Part shown: positions 63,386-64,000 of the stretch, one piece after another
Layout: each line of letters begins with the position of its first letter
How positions within the stretch are numbered: the first letter of the stretch is position 1
NCBI GenBank assembly: GCA_963780825.1
Contig: CAWADL010000024.1
Coordinates: forward strand, 806,001 to 870,000
From: Roseiarcus sp963780825
Lineage (GTDB): Bacteria; Pseudomonadota; Alphaproteobacteria; Rhizobiales; Beijerinckiaceae
DNA: 64,000 nt
Reading direction: 5' to 3'
Translations under genes and position numbers: made by a program
The notes under the pieces: model-generated
What the model saw: the letters and a program-made list of their open reading frames with translations, nothing else
Databases searched by the model: none
What the model was told of the DNA's origin: nothing

Positions 63386-63447
63386 GGAGCGTCGGCGTCC
63401 ACGCCGACGTTGCCGTGCAGCGTCGTCGGCGTGGACGCCGACGCTCC
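63386..63447. repeat. REP-like palindrome, family A copy 3
   Basis: Perfect 23-bp arms, 63386-63408 and 63425-63447, around a 16-base loop; the arms are identical to those of the copy at 52443. It lies between the convergent sedolisin and hxlB genes, 12 bases beyond the proposed hxlB stop. Confidence 0.9.
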
Positions 63448-63459
63448 GATTTAGAGCCG

Positions 63460-64000
63460 CTATTCGAGGTTCGCGTGTCGCTCGAACATCGTCTTCGAGT
63501 TCGAGCTGCTTTTTCAGCATCAACTGCATGACGATGATGTCGAAGAAGATCAGCAAGCTTTGCTCGAACAGCGACCCCATCGGCTGCACCGAGGCAAATT
63601 GAGCCTCCCCCTCGGCCTTCGGCGTAGGCGCGGGTATTTTCACGACGGCGTCAGCAAGCTGCCCTATCCGCGAGTCTCAGGAAAAATCGTCACAAGCGCA
63701 ACGCCCGCCCCGATCTTCTTCGCCTTTTCGGCCATCGCGACCAGGCTGGCGGTCGCGCCCGAGCCTGATCCGATAACCAGCAGATCCTCGGCTTTTATTC
63801 CCGGCGTCACCGTCTCGCCGACGACATAGGCGCCAAACCCCATGTGCATCAGCCGCATGGCGAAGGCTCTCACCGCGAGCCCCGATCGTCCGGCGCCGGC
63901 CAGGAATATGCGCTTCGCGCCGAGGATGCGGTCAACCAGGCGCTCCGCATCTGGCTCCGAAATTGCGCTCAGCGTGCGATCAAGCTCGCCGATGACCGCG
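63460..64000 (-). CDS. hxlB: 6-phospho-3-hexuloisomerase, partial at window end (two frameshifts)
   Basis: SIS-domain isomerase converting 3-hexulose-6-phosphate to fructose-6-phosphate in the ribulose monophosphate route. The window cuts its 5' part. Read from the right: FLAGAGRSGLAVRAFAMRLM, FGAYVVGETVTPGIKAEDLL, VIGSGSGATASLVAMAEKAK, then IFPET. After one shift near 63657 comes RIGQLADAVVKIPAPTPKAE and QPMGSLFEQSLLIFFDIIVM. A second shift near 63490 restores the family ending MFERHANLE and a TAG at 63460-63462. Without that second repair the frame runs on through the palindromic repeat. Family assignment is firm; both breaks look like sequence errors. Confidence 0.83.

Overview
The window looks like chromosome of an alphaproteobacterium of the order Hyphomicrobiales (Rhizobiales). 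It is GC-rich and carries ExoR, an RpoE/ChrR (ECF11) pair, a protocatechuate 4,5-cleavage operon, mesaconyl-CoA hydratase of the ethylmalonyl-CoA pathway and a 6-phospho-3-hexuloisomerase. The last two suggest C1 or C2 metabolism, as in Beijerinckiaceae or Methylocystaceae. Family and genus are inference. No rRNA, CRISPR array, transposase or prophage was seen.

Bases 1-38,200 form a large exopolysaccharide or capsule locus. It holds an export lipoprotein (Wza type), a chain-length protein (Wzz/GumC) and its tyrosine kinase, a PglK/MsbA-type ABC flippase, a Wzy/O-antigen-ligase-like protein, a priming sugar transferase and six GT2 glycosyltransferases, five of them one paralogous family. Decoration genes are plentiful: carbamoyltransferase with a 49-residue DUF5989 protein and SxtJ; FkbH, acyl carrier protein, MBOAT and an SGNH-like protein; three more membrane-anchored SGNH hydrolases; a radical SAM/GMC/Gfo-Idh trio; a PhyH dioxygenase; a cupin; and a 2OG-oxygenase-like protein joined to an LIC12192-type domain.

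Bases 38,800-44,450 hold cytochrome b561, an OmpR-type two-component pair, tRNA-Ala(CGC), YggT and mesaconyl-CoA hydratase. Bases 44,450-49,790 hold a lig operon transcribed ligJ-ligK-ligI-ligA-ligB-ligC, which takes protocatechuate to pyruvate and oxaloacetate. Bases 49,900-56,310 are an RpoE-ChrR lipid-modification island (DUF2177, DUF1295, FAD amine oxidase, DUF1365, CFA-type methyltransferase) with two matching promoters of the form TGATCC-N18-TAAC. Bases 56,360-64,000 hold a collagen-like lipoprotein, exoR, valS, a sedolisin (S53) peptidase and the 3' part of hxlB.

Two window-wide patterns matter to a reader. First, at least a dozen genes, including the essential valS with about seven breaks, are interrupted by single-base indels, mostly in short homopolymer runs. 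Sequence error is the likeliest cause, so these genes are annotated across the break. Second, several families of palindromic dispersed repeats lie between genes; one family has three copies, two with identical 23-bp arms.
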